64,000 bases of DNA from Acanthacorydalis orientalis (taxonomy: Eukaryota > Arthropoda > Insecta > Megaloptera > Corydalidae), in contig CM068315.1 in NCBI GenBank assembly GCA_034766995.1, positions 38,829,818 through 38,893,817 on the forward strand, given 5' to 3'. The notes beneath the pieces were generated by a model, which searched no databases, was not told where the DNA came from, and saw only the letters and a program-made list of their open reading frames with translations. Positions 23,252 through 36,298 of the stretch are shown piece by piece (the stretch's first letter is position 1; the number at the start of each line of letters is the position of its first letter). The translations under genes and the position numbers were made by a program.

Positions 23252-26200
23252 ATGTCTCAGAGTCGGGAAGAAATATTAGCAAATTTTCAAGTAAGTGTTA
23301 GTCTATTTTAACTCTTTAAGTTATAATTTTATTGAATATATAAAGACAGGTTATGACAATGAAAGCTACAATAAAATATTATTTCAGGTATGTACAGGAA
23401 TCGAAGATATCGCCGAAGCCTTAAATGTTTTAGAACAATCTGATTGGGATTTAATGGTAATAATTTTAGTACTGTAACAGTGCGAGCATGTAGTCCGAGA
23501 GAAAACTTTTTTTTAGAGAGCAGTAAATCATGCAATGTCATTCGACACATCTTCAACACAACCTACAGTTGATGATGATTCAGATGACATAGAAATGATA
23601 GCAGAATTTAAACCGAGCGAGCATGAAAATAATACGACGCGGACACGTAGAGTGACACGATCACAGACACAATCAACACAAGCATCAACGTCGAAGCCAC
23701 GCATTCCAAATGAACGTCAACTTCAGTTTACTATACGATATAAAGACAGAATTGTTTTGAATTATAAACTTCCAGACACAGCGACTGTGTGTTAGTAATT
23801 AAATAGATGTGTTGTGAAAACATAACTTCAATTAAATTTTTATTATTCAAAACTAATTTTTAGCTGATTTACGACAGATGATAGCAACAAAAGTGAATGT
23901 ACCTCCTTGTAGACAGTTATTAACAGGATGGATGCGAACACCACCAAATGATGTTACACCTCTTGCAGGTTTATCACTGCCTTTAGAAAATACATTGTCT
24001 CTTAGCACATTATCAGCAGCAACAGTTATGCAAGATGAAGAGTAAGTATGTGATAGAGGAAAAACTTGATATTTGCTAAAATTTATATCTTGTACAGATA
24101 TAAAGATGAATATAATTTGTATATTTTTATTTGTTGTGAATTTGAAATGATAATTTACTATTTTCTCACTTTAAGTATATAAAATTTCCATTTACTTTTA
24201 AAAATCATATAAGTAATATATTAAAGTCTCCATGTTCAAATTTCTATTTGTATATACATATAAATGTAAAAATGTATGTGAATGAATTTATAAGCATGTG
24301 TATGTAAATGAAAGATATTTGTCTTAAAACTTAAGTATTTATAAGTGAAAACATTTGATTTAATAATATAAATCTAATAACAATTTCAGTTCTGATGTAG
24401 ATATGACTGAACGATTAACAAGATCTTATATTTTAAATATTACTGATGAATCTTCAAATAAAGTATACTCGTTGAATTTTCCTGGCACGAAAACAATTTT
24501 AGAAGTAAAAACTGATGTTTATACGTTTACTGACATACCTGTACGGCACCAAATATGGACCGGTTGGCCAACGCCATGTGATGATCAAACTTGTCTAGGT
24601 GTTGCAGGCATTTCATATCCATCTCATGACTTGACTGTAAAGCAGTCTGTTATAACTACTACCAAAAGTTCTGGAAAAGATTTACGAGACAAACATCGTA
24701 AAATTGTGTCAGAACTTGTTGATAGTGATACAAGTTCAGTTGAAGAATATGAGGATGCATCGGAAAGTTTTAATATTGAGGATGATATATTTATTGATAA
24801 TATTGGAACAAAAAAATTAGAGCCACTCAGTGAGTATTTTTATATAAATTTGTGAGTTATATAATAATTAGAAGACTGCTGAAAATTTATTTAGTGATCT
24901 TATTAGCCATAAGGCTATGGATTATATTACCCTTAAGTTATTTAAATGTTTAAAACTGTTCAATTTCACACGATTAAAAACATTAAAAATTATTTTTAAT
25001 TGAAATGCAAAAAAAAACTAAAAAATGATATTTTCAGTTCCGGATAACGTGGAAGATGAAGCGATAGGATGTATTCATTTTTCGGAAAGGTTTACTAATA
25101 GATATGGTGGCGCACATCCATTATTTTTTACAGGAACACTTGAGCACGCATTAAAAGATGCATGTATGAAACCAGCTAAAGATGTAGGTTTTGGAAATAT
25201 ATGATTAATTGTGAACACAAATTATTAAAGATTTCTTTTAAAAGATGTTTATAGGAACTTCTTATAAATAATATTCAATTTTTCATTTTAGCGTCGGCTG
25301 TTAGCAATGTACTTACATCATGATGGAAGTGTGTTGTCAAATGTTTTCTGCACAGAATTGTTAGGTTTTGAATCAGTATTGCAAACATTTGAAGCAAATT
25401 TTGTCGTATGGGGTTGGGATATGACGTACGATTCAAATAAATCAATGCTTCTTACATCAGTAAATAATAATTTGGGAAATGTTGCTGCAATGACAATAAG
25501 GACTATACCAGTTGATAAATTTCCTGTTCTCATATTAATTATGAGAATGAGATCTGCAACTGAAATTTTTAGTGTCATTCATGGTAAATAATAAATCATT
25601 TCAATATATTGTAAATAGTGATTGATTTTATATACTTATTTATACATGATATTTATTTCACTGTTTTATTCTTATTTGTATAGAAATTAATTTTATTTTT
25701 AAAAATTAGGTTCTTATAATTTTTTAGGTAATATGGGTGTAAATGAATTGTTGGGCGGTTTAATGGAAGCTGTTGAAGTATGGACGGAACAGCAGAGAAT
25801 AGAAGTACGTGAAGATCAAGAAAGAGCAGATAGAGAATTAGTTATGCGAGAACAAGATGAAGCATATCGTGAAAGCTTAGAAGCTGACAGGTAAATGTGT
25901 CAGTTATGAAATTAAAAAAGTTTTTTAAATCATATAAATACATTTTACTATATTTTATGAAAAATATATAAATTTTGCTTGTTACATTTATAAACTATAT
26001 CCTTTTTTATTCTTTACAACTAATATATCTTACTAAAGTATATGGCACATCAATATTTCATGTTATGTTTATTTTATTTATTACTAAAAATGTAAGACTT
26101 TGTAGAGCTAAAGAGGCAGCTAAACGAGAGCAAGAAGCACAAGAAGAACAAGAAAAAAGACGGAAAGAACAAGAACGAAAAGAGGCAGAAGAAAAACGGG

Positions 26201-26686
26201 AAGCGCAACGACAAGCTTTAGTGAGTAGTTTACCACCTGAACCAGCTGAATCAAGTGGAGAAGGTATAGCACGTATAAGATTTCGTTTACCTAAAGGCCA
26301 AACACTCGATCGCAGATTTTTCAGCAACGCAACTTTACAAGTAAAAGTTTTATAAAACTGATATTAATGCAACATAAATATTACTTTTGTATAATTTTCA
26401 ACTTATTGTTAAGGTTTTATTGAATTTCCTTGCTGTCGAGGGATATCCTGCAGAAGAATATAAAGTGATATCGAGTTGGCCACGAAGAGATGTGAGTTTT
26501 GAAAATAAAAGAAACGTGAATTTATTTTAAAAGATGACACTTAAAATTTAATTCTTAAAAATTATAATAGTTTCAATTATTTTATAAATATAATTGAATT
26601 TTCAGCTCACCGCAATTGATTCAAATCAAACACTGCAGGATTTAAAATTGTATCCACAAGAAACTGTGATGATAGAAGAACGATAA
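23252..26686 (+). CDS. FAF1: FAS-associated factor 1 (FAF1; Caspar in Drosophila)
   Basis: Ubiquitin- and p97/VCP-binding adaptor; Drosophila Caspar restrains Relish (Imd) signalling. Eleven exons: 23252-23290, 23388-23456, 23517-23790, 23864-24041, 24390-24829, 25038-25183, 25292-25583, 25728-25890, 26106-26340, 26414-26491, 26606-26686. All phases agree and the product is 664 aa, close to human FAF1 (650). Order: UBA (about 5-45), linker, ubiquitin-like domain 1 (about 95-170), ubiquitin-like domain 2 (about 190-270), acidic linker, UAS thioredoxin-like domain (about 345-480), charged coiled coil (about 490-565), UBX (about 575-664). In the UBX p97-binding loop the usual FPR is WPR here (SSWPRRD, encoded at about 26470-26491). 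All introns are short. Confidence 0.95.
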
Positions 26687-26712
26687 GTTATTTATTAAAT
26701 ATGTCTTGTTAA

Positions 26713-26718
26713 AATAAA
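26713..26718 (+). terminator. FAF1 poly(A) signal
   Basis: AATAAA lies 27 bp after the stop codon, with a second motif further on. Confidence 0.45.
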
Positions 26719-29456
26719 TATAATTGTGCTACCCATTGTAAACGTGTGATCAAGAATTTATGGCACAATTTTTTTTTAATTTAATTATGCGCCTTAACAA
26801 TTAAATTCTTCACAGTACGTTCCGATTAGTTGTGAACATGATACGATCGTCTGTTCTATACGTATTGAAGTATATTTTATTTTTAAGGTATCTTGTAAAT
26901 CGATTTCACTTTAATTTATCGATATTTCAAACAAAACTTGAAATCGAAACGGAAATGTTCGTTTTATGGTCATAAATTCTGGGGTCAATAAAACGAGAAT
27001 GTATGAAAGGATATATTTGTCATTTGTGAATCTATGTGTTTAATATTCTCATTTGTAATTGAATATGTTGTTTTTGTAACATATTAAATTTTTTCGTTTA
27101 ACTACGTTCAATTAACATGTAATGATTTTTCAAATGAAGTTTGCAGTTTTTTTTGGCCTTATCGTAGGATTCTAATAATTGTTTCACAAAGAATCCTATT
27201 CAAACATTTTCTTTGTTTGTCATTATTTTTCAGGTATTATTCTTCATTTCTGGCTTTATAGTATAGTACAGTTACAAACACTAAGAATAATGTGTGTACT
27301 GTAATAAACATACTAAACAGAACTATTCAATGAGAAACCTGATTGGTACAAATAGAAGATTGTTGGTGTTGGAATTGAACGTTTATTGGAGATCTAAAGC
27401 AAAGGTGTTGATATTTTAAACATAAACAAAATTTACATTGAAAAATGATGTAAAAGAAAAAATAAGAGTAAAAACAGTAACGAGCATTATTCCAAATCAT
27501 GAAAATTATTAACATACAATTCTTTATCATAAACAATTGTGTTCATATTATGAAAATAAAATATATTAATTTATTCATCTGAATTCATTTGTTCACATAA
27601 TCCTTAAATTGTAATGACTCAGGATTAAATTAATATATATATATATATATAACACACATAAAAGGCATACAAATTAATTCGGTGCCTTTTTTATAGGAAC
27701 CGAATGTTTATAATAAAATGAAATATATTCCAATCCTCAAAATATCCCTCATTATTTTGTATAACTGTTACATCTGTCGAATAACTGACGAATTAATACA
27801 TTTTCAGACATCTTCAACTCTTGTATTTTTTGTATGTTTTATTTGTCACTAATACCTTCTACCCAAAGTTGAACAAATCATTCCTGTGTTTTCGATAGCA
27901 TTTTTTTCGACAGCAATCTGAAAAGTATGCAATACCTAATATGTTTTCAGCATTTTCAGGTGTTATTGTGATCACTGTTATTTTGTGAGGTTATGCGAAC
28001 TGTTTGGCTAAGATATATAGTGTTTTTAAATGTTAACGTTACACTTCAAAATCCAAAAACATCGAGAAAATATTTTATTTTAAAACCGTTATGAATAATT
28101 CCATTTAAAGGCAGAATTTATTGTTACACCATATATATATATATAATATGCATTTTTTTGTTATATAGTATAATTTGAATTATATGAATATAATATTTTA
28201 AAAAATTATTGAAATTTGGTGTTTGCCAAATTTTTTTCCAGGTATAAAAGAACAAATATTAACTAAAATAATAAATTTAAATAAAACTATTGGTGCAATG
28301 AATCAAACAGTAGTTTTTATCTTAGGGACTTCAGTACTAAATCATATATTAGATTAAATCGCTAATTTTCTTAGTAGAGTTGATTATGTCATTGGAAACT
28401 ATATTAACTAACATAAGTAAATCGTTACAAATGAAACTTATTTTTTTCAAAAACTCGATTTTTAAAACTTTTTATTTCCTTTATTGTTTATTCGGATTTT
28501 GTTAGTAGATAGCATTGTAACTTATTGGAAATGATTTACACTACCAACTTCTTTCCAAACGTAAAATTTATATTTATAAATTTTATATATATATATATAT
28601 ACACATGTATAATTTTAAAGGGAAGCACTTACTAATGTGTTTAAAAAATCTTGGATATTGGTTTAGTTTTGAACTTACAAAAAATTTGAAAAATAAAAAT
28701 ATTAAATTAAATTTCATCTTTTATTATCAAGAGGATAAAAACATACTTAAGGCAGTATTATGTCGTGCGTCATCTAGTATATTAATTAGGTACATTCATA
28801 TCTGGAATTTCCCTCTTACTTTATATGAAATAAATATTTTTATTGAAAACTTGTACATATTGTGTAAATTGTGTAACGTAATAAATACTAATATAAATCC
28901 TATTCGGTTATTAGGAATGGGTTATGGAAGAAATTCAATTCGGAATTTTTCCATAAATGAACCCACGAACAATATTTTGGCAATTTAGTAATTTGACCTA
29001 TTAAAAAACAGAATCATTATACAGTCGGCCCTGCGGGACTTGCTAGAATGCTCTAATATGATCGATTCGCTCTTGATGGTCCTTAATACATGCATATACA
29101 CAATGATATTATATACATAGATTTAAATGGTTGTATAGATTAAAAATCGACAAAATATTTCAATAATTTTACATTAAGGTATTAAACAAATCATTTCTTT
29201 AATAGACAATTTCTATGGTAAGCAAGAAATAAACTTATTATAATACCGATTCTATTATCCCCAAAAGACTAAAATATTTACGAATGAGAAATGCTATTAA
29301 CAAAAAACTAATGTAATAATAACAAACTTTAAAAAACTGCTATAGTTCGTAATTTGAAAAATCATATATAGATACTTGAACGGTATGAGGGGGATAGCAC
29401 GTAGTGGCAAATTTCCTTAAGGTCAAATTTATTCAAGGTGAAAGTGCAAAAAGATT
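26719..29456. other. intergenic, no gene seen
   Basis: AT-rich. Contains small (AT)n runs near 27634-27651, 28132-28146 and 28584-28602. A 127-codon frame (28605-28988, +) was examined but has no recognisable motif. TACAGTCGGCCCTGCGGGAC at 29020 resembles the end of a Tc1/pogo-type element but has no clear partner. Confidence 0.5.
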
Positions 29457-29457
<1 letters not shown>

Positions 29458-29494
<37 letters not shown>

Positions 29495-29511
29495 CATACA
29501 TATATATATAT
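29458..29511. repeat. (AT)n(CATA)n microsatellite
   Basis: AT run, then three ACAT units, then AT again. Confidence 0.95.
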
Positions 29512-29699
29512 TAAGTATGGAAAAAATATATTTTTATTCTTTTATTTCATTAAAAATATAACACGTAGTAGATAAATTTCCGATAACAGTTTTACACACA
29601 AAGTGTAAATGTTAGTTTTTTGTATTTTTTTCACATTTCCAATTAAACATTTGTTATGGTTCACCTTTTCTATATCATTGATTATATATGTGTTTAAAT

Positions 29700-29724
29700 G
29701 TGTATATATATATATATATATATA

Positions 29725-29778
<54 letters not shown>

Positions 29779-29822
29779 TATATATATTTATATATATGTG
29801 TGTGTGTATATGTATATGTATA
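29700..29822. repeat. (AT)n microsatellite with GTAC and GT interruptions
   Basis: AT runs broken by GTAC, ending in a GT run, next to the Tigger-like fragment. Confidence 0.95.
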
Positions 29823-29839
29823 ATATACACACAATCAAG

Positions 29840-31146
29840 TTTTTTTATGCGGTAGATACGTTCCACAAAAACCGCATATAAAATAATCACACAAAAAAGA
29901 TATAACACGTTGAAAAATTAGGGATACATTCCATAATATTCTAAAATCGCATAAAACCAAAGCAGTGAGTTAAAGTAAACCGAAAATCACATAAAAAAGT
30001 TTACAAAAATTCAAGAAAATAAGAATGCCTAAAATTTTTTTTAGAAAATCTGAAAGAAATTGATATAAAACTTAAATTAAGTTCATTTTAAATCTTTATT
30101 CATTTAATTTTATTGAGAAGTAACAATTCTTTTTACACTTGTATTGTCGTCGCTATCTGATAATGTTCGGCACCATTAGCGAACTGGTGCGAAATCACTT
30201 TCATCATTAGAAAAGATAGTCAGCGCATCAGTTCTATATGGTCAAGACAATGGTTCTTCACAAACAAAATTACCGTCAACTTTACCCTCGTTCCGTGTTG
30301 ATTATTTTCCCTCTGACAATGTAATCAGTGATTAAACTTTGTGATGATGATTTTACTAATTTTTTTGTGCAGTTCGCGGTATCCAGACATATAATTCTTC
30401 AGCTCATGTTGTAATTTGAAGGCTTGTTCAGAATTTGTGTCATTAACAAGAAAGTGATTTTTCAATTTATTTTAAAGTTGAAAACCTTCTCGAATTATAT
30501 TTGCAGTGAGGGGGACCGGTTTTTTTTCCACTTCACTATCGTTTTCTGGATATTCGACGATATCTAAAGTTATACCAATAATGTTATCATTAATTAAGGC
30601 ATTATCCACAAGCAATTCGGCGACATTATTCTGGCTAAAGGTATCAAAACCTTGTCCATCAATTTCAAGTTCCAAAATAATGATTTCAACTAATTATGAC
30701 GATGTTTGAATGGTTGAACTGTTTGCAACACATCCAGGCCAAGTTGCTTTTCAGCAGGCATTTAAAGTGTGTGTATGGTCTTATTTCAGCGATAGCAGAT
30801 ACAACATGATTTAAACAGTCGAAAATAGATTTTTTTTTCAAATATCAGTTACTGTTAATAACACATTTCTTAATTTATCGAATATAAATTGATAAGTGCA
30901 CTTAACGTAATATTTTTCAAAAGTAGCAATTATGCCTTGATCTAATGGCTGAATAATGCTTGTTGTATTGGATGGAAAAAAAACATTACCTGCTCATTTG
31001 AATGTTCTAAATGCGAATGGCTTGGTGCATTGTAAACAATTAATAGAATTTTAAAATCGCGAGATTTCTGCTTCATATAATTTGCATGAAATATACATTG
31101 CATAACTTCAAAACCACATTAAAAATGTACCCATTAAAAAACTCGA

Positions 31147-31149
<3 letters not shown>
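29840..31149 (-). pseudogene. Tigger/pogo transposase remnant (3' half)
   Basis: Reading the minus strand from 31140, several frames give pieces of a pogo/Tigger DDE transposase: KSRDFKILLI, NAPSH, MFFPSNTTSIIQPLDQG, IATFEKYYVK, then a C-terminal tail open at 30472-30675. The N-terminal DNA-binding half is missing. The second catalytic Asp is Tyr (YNAP instead of DNAP, about 31025-31036). Stops and frameshifts occur throughout. The sequence at 29847-29890 (ATGCGGTAGATACGTTCC, ACCGCATA) has the style of a Tigger end. Both sides of the remnant abut (AT)n arrays. It is a dead element. Confidence 0.75.

Positions 31150-31214
<65 letters not shown>
31150..31214. repeat. (AT)n microsatellite
   Basis: Adjoins the broken edge of the Tigger-like remnant. 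Confidence 0.95.
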
Positions 31215-31560
31215 ATCAACTGGTGAACTTTATAGTCCCAGTCGAAAATTTTTCTAGTCCATCGTTATCTTCTCTTATTGAATTGTCTTAACATATATTA
31301 TTATTTAAATATAATTCATAAGTACATCCACTAGTATATTTCGTTTATTTTTTTATTTGTGCAAAATCTAGCCGATTTATAGCCTTTTTAGTAATTTTAC
31401 TTATCATATCGTAAATATTCGAAAATAAACTAACCGGCTGATAATTTTCAAATATATGATTAGTATTCGAATTTTTTTGTACCTTTTCGTGTTACTTAGA
31501 ACTTTCTATTACTACTCTCTCACTTGGTTCTTTAATTTTTCATTCTCTATTACATACGGC

Positions 31561-31611
<51 letters not shown>

Positions 31612-32107
31612 TCAAAATTTTGACATAAGTGACACTTTATTATTCTGTATTAACATGTAACAATTATTAATAGAAATAACATATAAACACGTGATTAGAC
31701 CAAATCATAATTTCAGTTGGTATATAATTTTATTAACAAATAATATCCTGTAAATAATTATAACTAGAGAAATGCGTATTTTAGAGATGTTTTTGTATTA
31801 TTGTGTGTGTGGAGATCGATACATTATTTAAAATGACATTACATTAATTATATTAATAATGAATTTGTTGTGAAACATATTATTAATTTAATATGAACTA
31901 TGTTCTTTAATTAACATTTCTGCAATCTATAATAAAGTTATACAATAGTTTATCTACATGTCATGGTATGAAAATAATCTTATTAATTTAATGTACATAA
32001 ACATTTTTGTATTTTTTAAACTTCATTTTTTTGGTATTTCCAAATTTTAATGTTACAATATTATTTAAATATTATTATATTTTTCTTCTGTATTTGAATC
32101 AATGGTG

Positions 32108-32109
<2 letters not shown>
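31215..32109. other. intergenic, no gene seen
   Basis: AT-rich sequence between the Tigger and mariner remnants, with one (AT)n array (31562-31607). No coding signal was found. Confidence 0.6.
31562..31607. repeat. (AT)n microsatellite
   Basis: About 23 TA units. Confidence 0.95.
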
Positions 32110-32182
<73 letters not shown>

Positions 32183-32200
32183 TATGTGTGTGTGTGTACT
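32110..32200. repeat. (AT)n(GA)n(GT)n compound microsatellite
   Basis: AT, then GA, then GT runs, immediately upstream of the mariner transposase remnant, whose 5' end it replaces. Confidence 0.95.
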
Positions 32201-33268
32201 TATACACCACTTTGATTTGAAAAAAAGTACAGCTGAAGCTCATCGATTTCTTGCGAAAACTTACGGCGAATCTACTCCATCGGAAACAGCATGTAGAGAT
32301 TGGTTTCGACGATTCAAAAGTGGTGATTGTGACGTTCACGACAAACGACGGGCAGGTCAATTGAAAAAGTTCGAAAATGAACAACTGCAATCTCTATTGG
32401 AAGAAAACCCAGCTCAGACACTCAAAGAATTGGCTCAACATCTCGAAGTCGATAAATCAACAATTTCACTAGATTTACAACCCATGGGAAAAATCCAGAA
32501 AAAATGAAGATAGCTGCAATATGAATTGACCGAAAATGCCATTACTAATCGTTTAAACATCTCGATTTCTTTGTTTGCATGGCATAAAAAGAAGAGTTTC
32601 TTGTGGCGTATCGTGACCGGCGATGAAAAACGGATCTATTTCGACAACACGAAACGTAAGAAATCATGGGTTGATCAACCAACCATCAACGTCGACGCCA
32701 AAGCGAAACATCCACGGTCACAAAGCAATGCTCTTTATTTGGTGGGATATGGAGGGTGTCGTGTATTATGAGCTGTTGAAACTGAAAGAAACAATCACCG
32801 CCGAACGTTATCGACAGCAATTGGAGCGTTTAAATGATAATTTGATACAAAAACGACTATCAATTGCATCAAATCGCATAAAAGTGATTCTTCTCTATGA
32901 CAGCGCTCGGCCCCATGTTGCTGTAGCCGCAAAACAAACACTGATGGAGCTCGGATGGGAGGTTTTCCCGCACGCAGCCTATTCTCCGAAGCGATTACTA
33001 TCTGTTCCGATCTATGCAACACGCTTTGAAAGTTACACAATTCCATAAATACAGAGAAGTCGAAAATTGGTTTGTTGAATGGATTGGCTCAAAAGAAAGA
33101 CCATTCTTTCGTCGCGGAATTCAACTTCTGTTAGAAAAGTGGAAAAAAGTCATAGCTTCCGAAAGCATATACTTTTATAAATGTATTCACACATTCTATT
33201 ATTGAAATAAATACTCAAAAAAAAACACACACACACACAACAGCGACTTTCATTGCAACCTCCTAATA
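32201..33268 (+). mobile_element. mariner element, 5'-truncated and decayed
   Basis: The transposase is broken over three frames. 32201-32507 encodes the HTH region (STAEAHRFLAKTYGE, CRDWFRRFKSGD) up to a stop. The catalytic domain follows at about 32526-32771 and 32740-33000 (IVTGDEK, KRKKSWVD, IWWDMEGVVYYELL, ILLYDSARPHVA). The C-terminus is at 33014-33205. Two catalytic Asp remain. A small deletion near 32985-33000 removes most of the segment between YSP and the third Asp. CAGCGACTTTCATTGCAACC followed by TCCTAATA at 33240-33267 looks like the 3' terminal inverted repeat beside a TA. No 5' copy was found. Confidence 0.85.
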
Positions 33269-33616
33269 TATATTTAAATAATGAATTAAGTATATTTTAC
33301 AATCTAAAATAAAATCGTATAATACAAATAAATTTATAGAGTTTTAATAAGACGATTAATATTGAATAAATGTGACCTAAATTAAATTTGATAAATATTG
33401 GTAGTTATGAAATTTTGATTAAAAATCAACAAAACGAAACATTCATAACTTATATAAAAAAAATATTCATTTCAAAGATTCTAAAAAAGCAGAATATATA
33501 ATTTGTTATTGACATACATATTGCAATCACTATTTCTATTGGAGAAACATGTATAGTAAAAAAATGTGAATATTAATCAAACCGTATATCTCCAGTGTAT
33601 TTCTACGAAATTAGTT

Positions 33617-33619
<3 letters not shown>

Positions 33620-33674
<55 letters not shown>

Positions 33675-33701
33675 TAGAGAGAGAGAGAAAGAGAGAGATG
33701 G

Positions 33702-33753
<52 letters not shown>
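33620..33753. repeat. (AT)n(GA)n(AT)n microsatellite cluster
   Basis: Two AT arrays separated by a GA-rich run and GATGGTCCA. Confidence 0.95.
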
Positions 33754-33754
<1 letters not shown>

Positions 33755-33908
33755 ATGATACAATTTGGCCTTCCACATGAAAGTATTAAAAAAAATTAAA
33801 AAATTATTTAGTTCAATTGTCTTTTAATATTCAATTGAACTAAAGTATTAAATAAAAAATCATATGATTTTTTTTAATATTTTCATGTAGAAACTTAAAT
33901 TGAATCAG

Positions 33909-34022
<114 letters not shown>

Positions 34023-35026
34023 ATGTATGTGTATACAGTAATTATAATCAATAATTAATAAGGAGGAACTCATTAGCATACCTCTAAAAGTTGTATAATA
34101 AAATAGTATTAGATACATTTTTATACGAATTTCAATATTATAATAATGTTAGTTAATTAATGTTCGAGTAAAAAAAATGTAAATAATAAAAATATAAATT
34201 TAAATTTTAAAAAATAATTAGAATTGATTTCTACGTATGTTTTTCACTCAGTTTGAATTAGTTAGTCAATCGGAATAATTGCACATCCTAAATTGGTACA
34301 TAGTATTGTGAAATAATGCATATACATTTCCGTAAGATTCATTTAATAATACTTTTCTTTGTGTTAACTATATAACGCGACCTTGTAGTAAAGGCTCGAC
34401 AAACCCGACTGAATTTTATTATTTTTTAAAACAAAGAAGAGATGTTGCAATATGATCTATTACAATGTTCGAATAAAATATTTGCACGCTCAAACGAAAA
34501 GGTTAAACCATGTGTATCTTTCTCAGTACTGAGAACTTGTTGAAACTTTAAAGATGTTTATGTTATACATGACAATACTTGACTAGAAATACAAGGACGT
34601 AAATATCTTTTTATCATATTTTCGAAATTATGAAACGAATTTCAGAATAAAATTTCAATAATAAAAAAACTCATAATCACAAGAATAAAATGTTCGTTAA
34701 TTATCTGATATTATTAAGAAGTAATTTTGTTAGTCGCTTAAAGTATTTTAGTTGGGAGGTATGTAGCGCGATAATTAAGTAATTACTGGATATATTTTCA
34801 TGATGTTTTCAGTATTCAATTCGTTATTTCCAAACGGATGTAGACTTAATTTAAAAAATAAACGGTTGTATAAGAAATGGACGTAGCCTCTAGGATTCAC
34901 ACAGAGCAATAAACCACAGGTACATAAAAAAAACATTAAAGCAAAATTTAATGTAGATGCTCTTCTCTCTATTATTATTCACTGGCTTTTTGATTGCTGT
35001 AAATAAATTCGTGATTTAGCGAAATA

Positions 35027-36298
35027 TCAGGTTGGTGCAAAAATTATTGCGGTTTTTATCATTTTAATTTTGGCGACGATTTTTGTAGTTACCTTTTGTT
35101 ATAATCGATGTTGTGGTATATCATTAGAAAAAAATGAAATTAGCACTATTGATTTCAGTTTATGTCTATTGTTTTCATTCTTTAGTATTGTTGGATACAA
35201 CCTTTTAAATGTAATGAAAAAAGCAAATTCGCGCGATTTTATTGTATGAGTTTAAATTGGGACGTAAAGCAGCAGCAATCGCTCGAAATATCAGATTTGT
35301 TTTTGGTGAAGAGTCAATTAATGAACGTACAGCTCAACATTTGTTCCAAAAATTTCGTAATGGAAATGAAAGCCTTGATAATTAGGAGGGTCGTTGACGT
35401 CCTTCAGCTGTAAACAATAATGATTTAAGAACCATTATTCAAGCGTACCCACGTAAAACAACTAGAGAGGTGGCAGAAGAACTCAATGTTGATCATTCAA
35501 CAGTTGCTCGACATTTGAGCCTAATTGGAAAAACAAAAAAGCTGAATAAATGAGTGCCGTATGAACTAAACGAACATAAAGCAATTCGGCGATACGAAAT
35601 CTGCTCTGCGCTTCTTTTGAATGTTCTCTTTCTTGATCGCATTGTCACATATGATGAAAAGTGGATTCTCTAAAACAATCGAAAACGTTCATCACAATGG
35701 CTAGACCGAGGGGAAGCGCCAAAACCGTTTCCTAAACCGAAGCTTCATGAAAAAAAGAGTATGGTCACTGTTTAGCGGTCGGCAAGTGGTACCATCCACT
35801 AGAACTTCTTAAATCTCGGCGAAACAATAACAGCAGAAAAATATTGATAGGAAATTGAAAAAATGCATGAGATGTTGCATCGTTTACGGTCAGCATTAGT
35901 CAATCGAAGAGGACCAATTCTTCTTCATGACAACGCCCGACCACACGTCTCACAAATGTCTTTACAAAAATTAAATGAATTGGGTTATGAAACCTTACCT
36001 CACCCACCTTATTCTCCGCACCTTTCTCATACAGATTATCATTTTTTTAAACATATGAGTAATTTCCTACGAGAGAACGTTTTCAAAGATCAAGCATCAG
36101 CTCAAAGCCCTTTCGATGAATTCCTTAAATCCAGTACTCCAGAATTCTATCTTGTAGGAATAAACAAACTTATTTTCCCTTGAAAGAAGTGTGTGCAGGT
36201 CAATGATCTTTATTCTGATTAATAAATATATTTTTTTACTGATATATGCATCTTTGTATTTGATACGTAAATCCGCAATTATTTTTATACCAATCTAA
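35027..36298 (+). mobile_element. complete-length dead mariner, cecropia (Hsmar1-like) type
   Basis: 1272 bp between TA dinucleotides. Left terminal repeat CAGGTTGGTGCAAAAATTAT; the right end, reversed, begins TTAGATTGGTATAAAAATAA. Both continue into TTGCGG, so the inverted repeats match at most positions. The transposase is recognisable throughout (LLYEFKLGRKAAAIARNI, REVAEELNVDHSTVARHL, IVTYDEKWIL, HDNARPHVS, LNELGYETLPHPPYSP, TDYHFFKH) but has at least five internal stops and a frameshift by the ATG. 35863-36183 is the longest intact piece. In the third catalytic motif region YSPDL reads YSPHL. The coding pattern resembles the cecropia subfamily that includes human Hsmar1. Confidence 0.9.

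Noticed and set aside
28605..28988. 127-codon plus-strand frame after FAF1
   Set aside because: Low-complexity, Asn/Ile/Leu-rich as expected from AT-rich DNA. No motif, promoter or splice partner was found.
29022..31149. A 2.1 kb complete pogo element bounded by CAGTCG at 29022 and its complement at 31144-31149
   Set aside because: Only six bases match at the ends, and the transposase sequence is still running at 31140. The right end is therefore a truncation, not a terminus.
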